This document shows, in pieces, positions 24,396-24,463 of a DNA stretch of 24,463 nt. A program made the position numbers and the translations under genes. The stretch comes from an uncultured Eubacterium sp. (lineage in GTDB: Bacteria; Bacillota; Clostridia; Lachnospirales; Lachnospiraceae), in contig CAJTZN010000051.1 of assembly GCA_910584065.1 (NCBI GenBank), forward strand, positions 1 to 24,463. Reading direction: 5' to 3'. Below the pieces are notes generated by a model. It was not told the origin of the DNA. It worked only from the letters and a program-made list of their open reading frames with translations, and ran no database searches. Position 1 is the stretch's first letter; every line of letters starts with the position of its first letter.

Positions 24396-24463
<68 letters not shown>

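Overview
The window looks like a chromosomal segment of a Gram-positive anaerobe of the class Clostridia, most likely Lachnospiraceae-like. This is inferred from gene content: a group B-type [FeFe] hydrogenase, a VanW/G5-type wall protein, a CheX-type chemotaxis phosphatase, a Csp-like S8 family protein, strong AGGAGG ribosome binding sites, TTG starts, and large secreted proteins with Ig-like modules and Pro/Thr linkers. Base composition is fairly even. I see no insertion sequence, prophage module or CRISPR array, and no stretch over 300 bases lacks a gene.

Layout. Positions 1-66 are the tail of an upstream reading frame. An OmpR-type response regulator and its membrane histidine kinase follow (91-2251), then an [FeFe] hydrogenase (2326-3831) closed by a hairpin terminator. 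Next come an O-antigen-ligase-like membrane protein overlapping a B12-binding radical SAM protein (3924-7530). A convergent gene for a membrane-anchored TPR-like protein lies at 7573-8214. A 32-residue membrane protein gene (8266-8364) precedes a VanW-family wall protein (8420-10066). A degenerate HypE/PurM-like protein, an Lrp/AsnC regulator and a translationally coupled aminotransferase follow (10095-12755). CheX, the tRNA methyltransferase TrmL and a chemoreceptor come next (12852-15589).

A Csp-like S8 protein (15672-17327) keeps Asp, His and the oxyanion Asn but has Gly in place of the catalytic Ser. A very large secreted GH127-type beta-L-arabinofuranosidase (17494-21069) has its own sigma-A-like promoter with a dyad just downstream of the likely transcription start. 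Two more PLP aminotransferases, one HisC-like (21085-23362), and a GH25 muramidase without a signal peptide (23404-24054) complete the plus-strand genes. The right end carries a minus-strand tRNA cluster in transcription order Arg(UCU, cut by the window edge), His(GUG), Gln(UUG). It faces the GH25 gene across a hairpin with T-runs on both sides.

The genes fall into small operons of housekeeping, envelope, motility and amino acid functions, not one pathway. The points most worth a second look are the S8 pseudoprotease, the 32-aa membrane protein, the 80-residue polycationic module ending the arabinofuranosidase, and the HypE-like protein lacking the C-terminal cysteine HypE needs. I did not find a clearly new multi-gene system.
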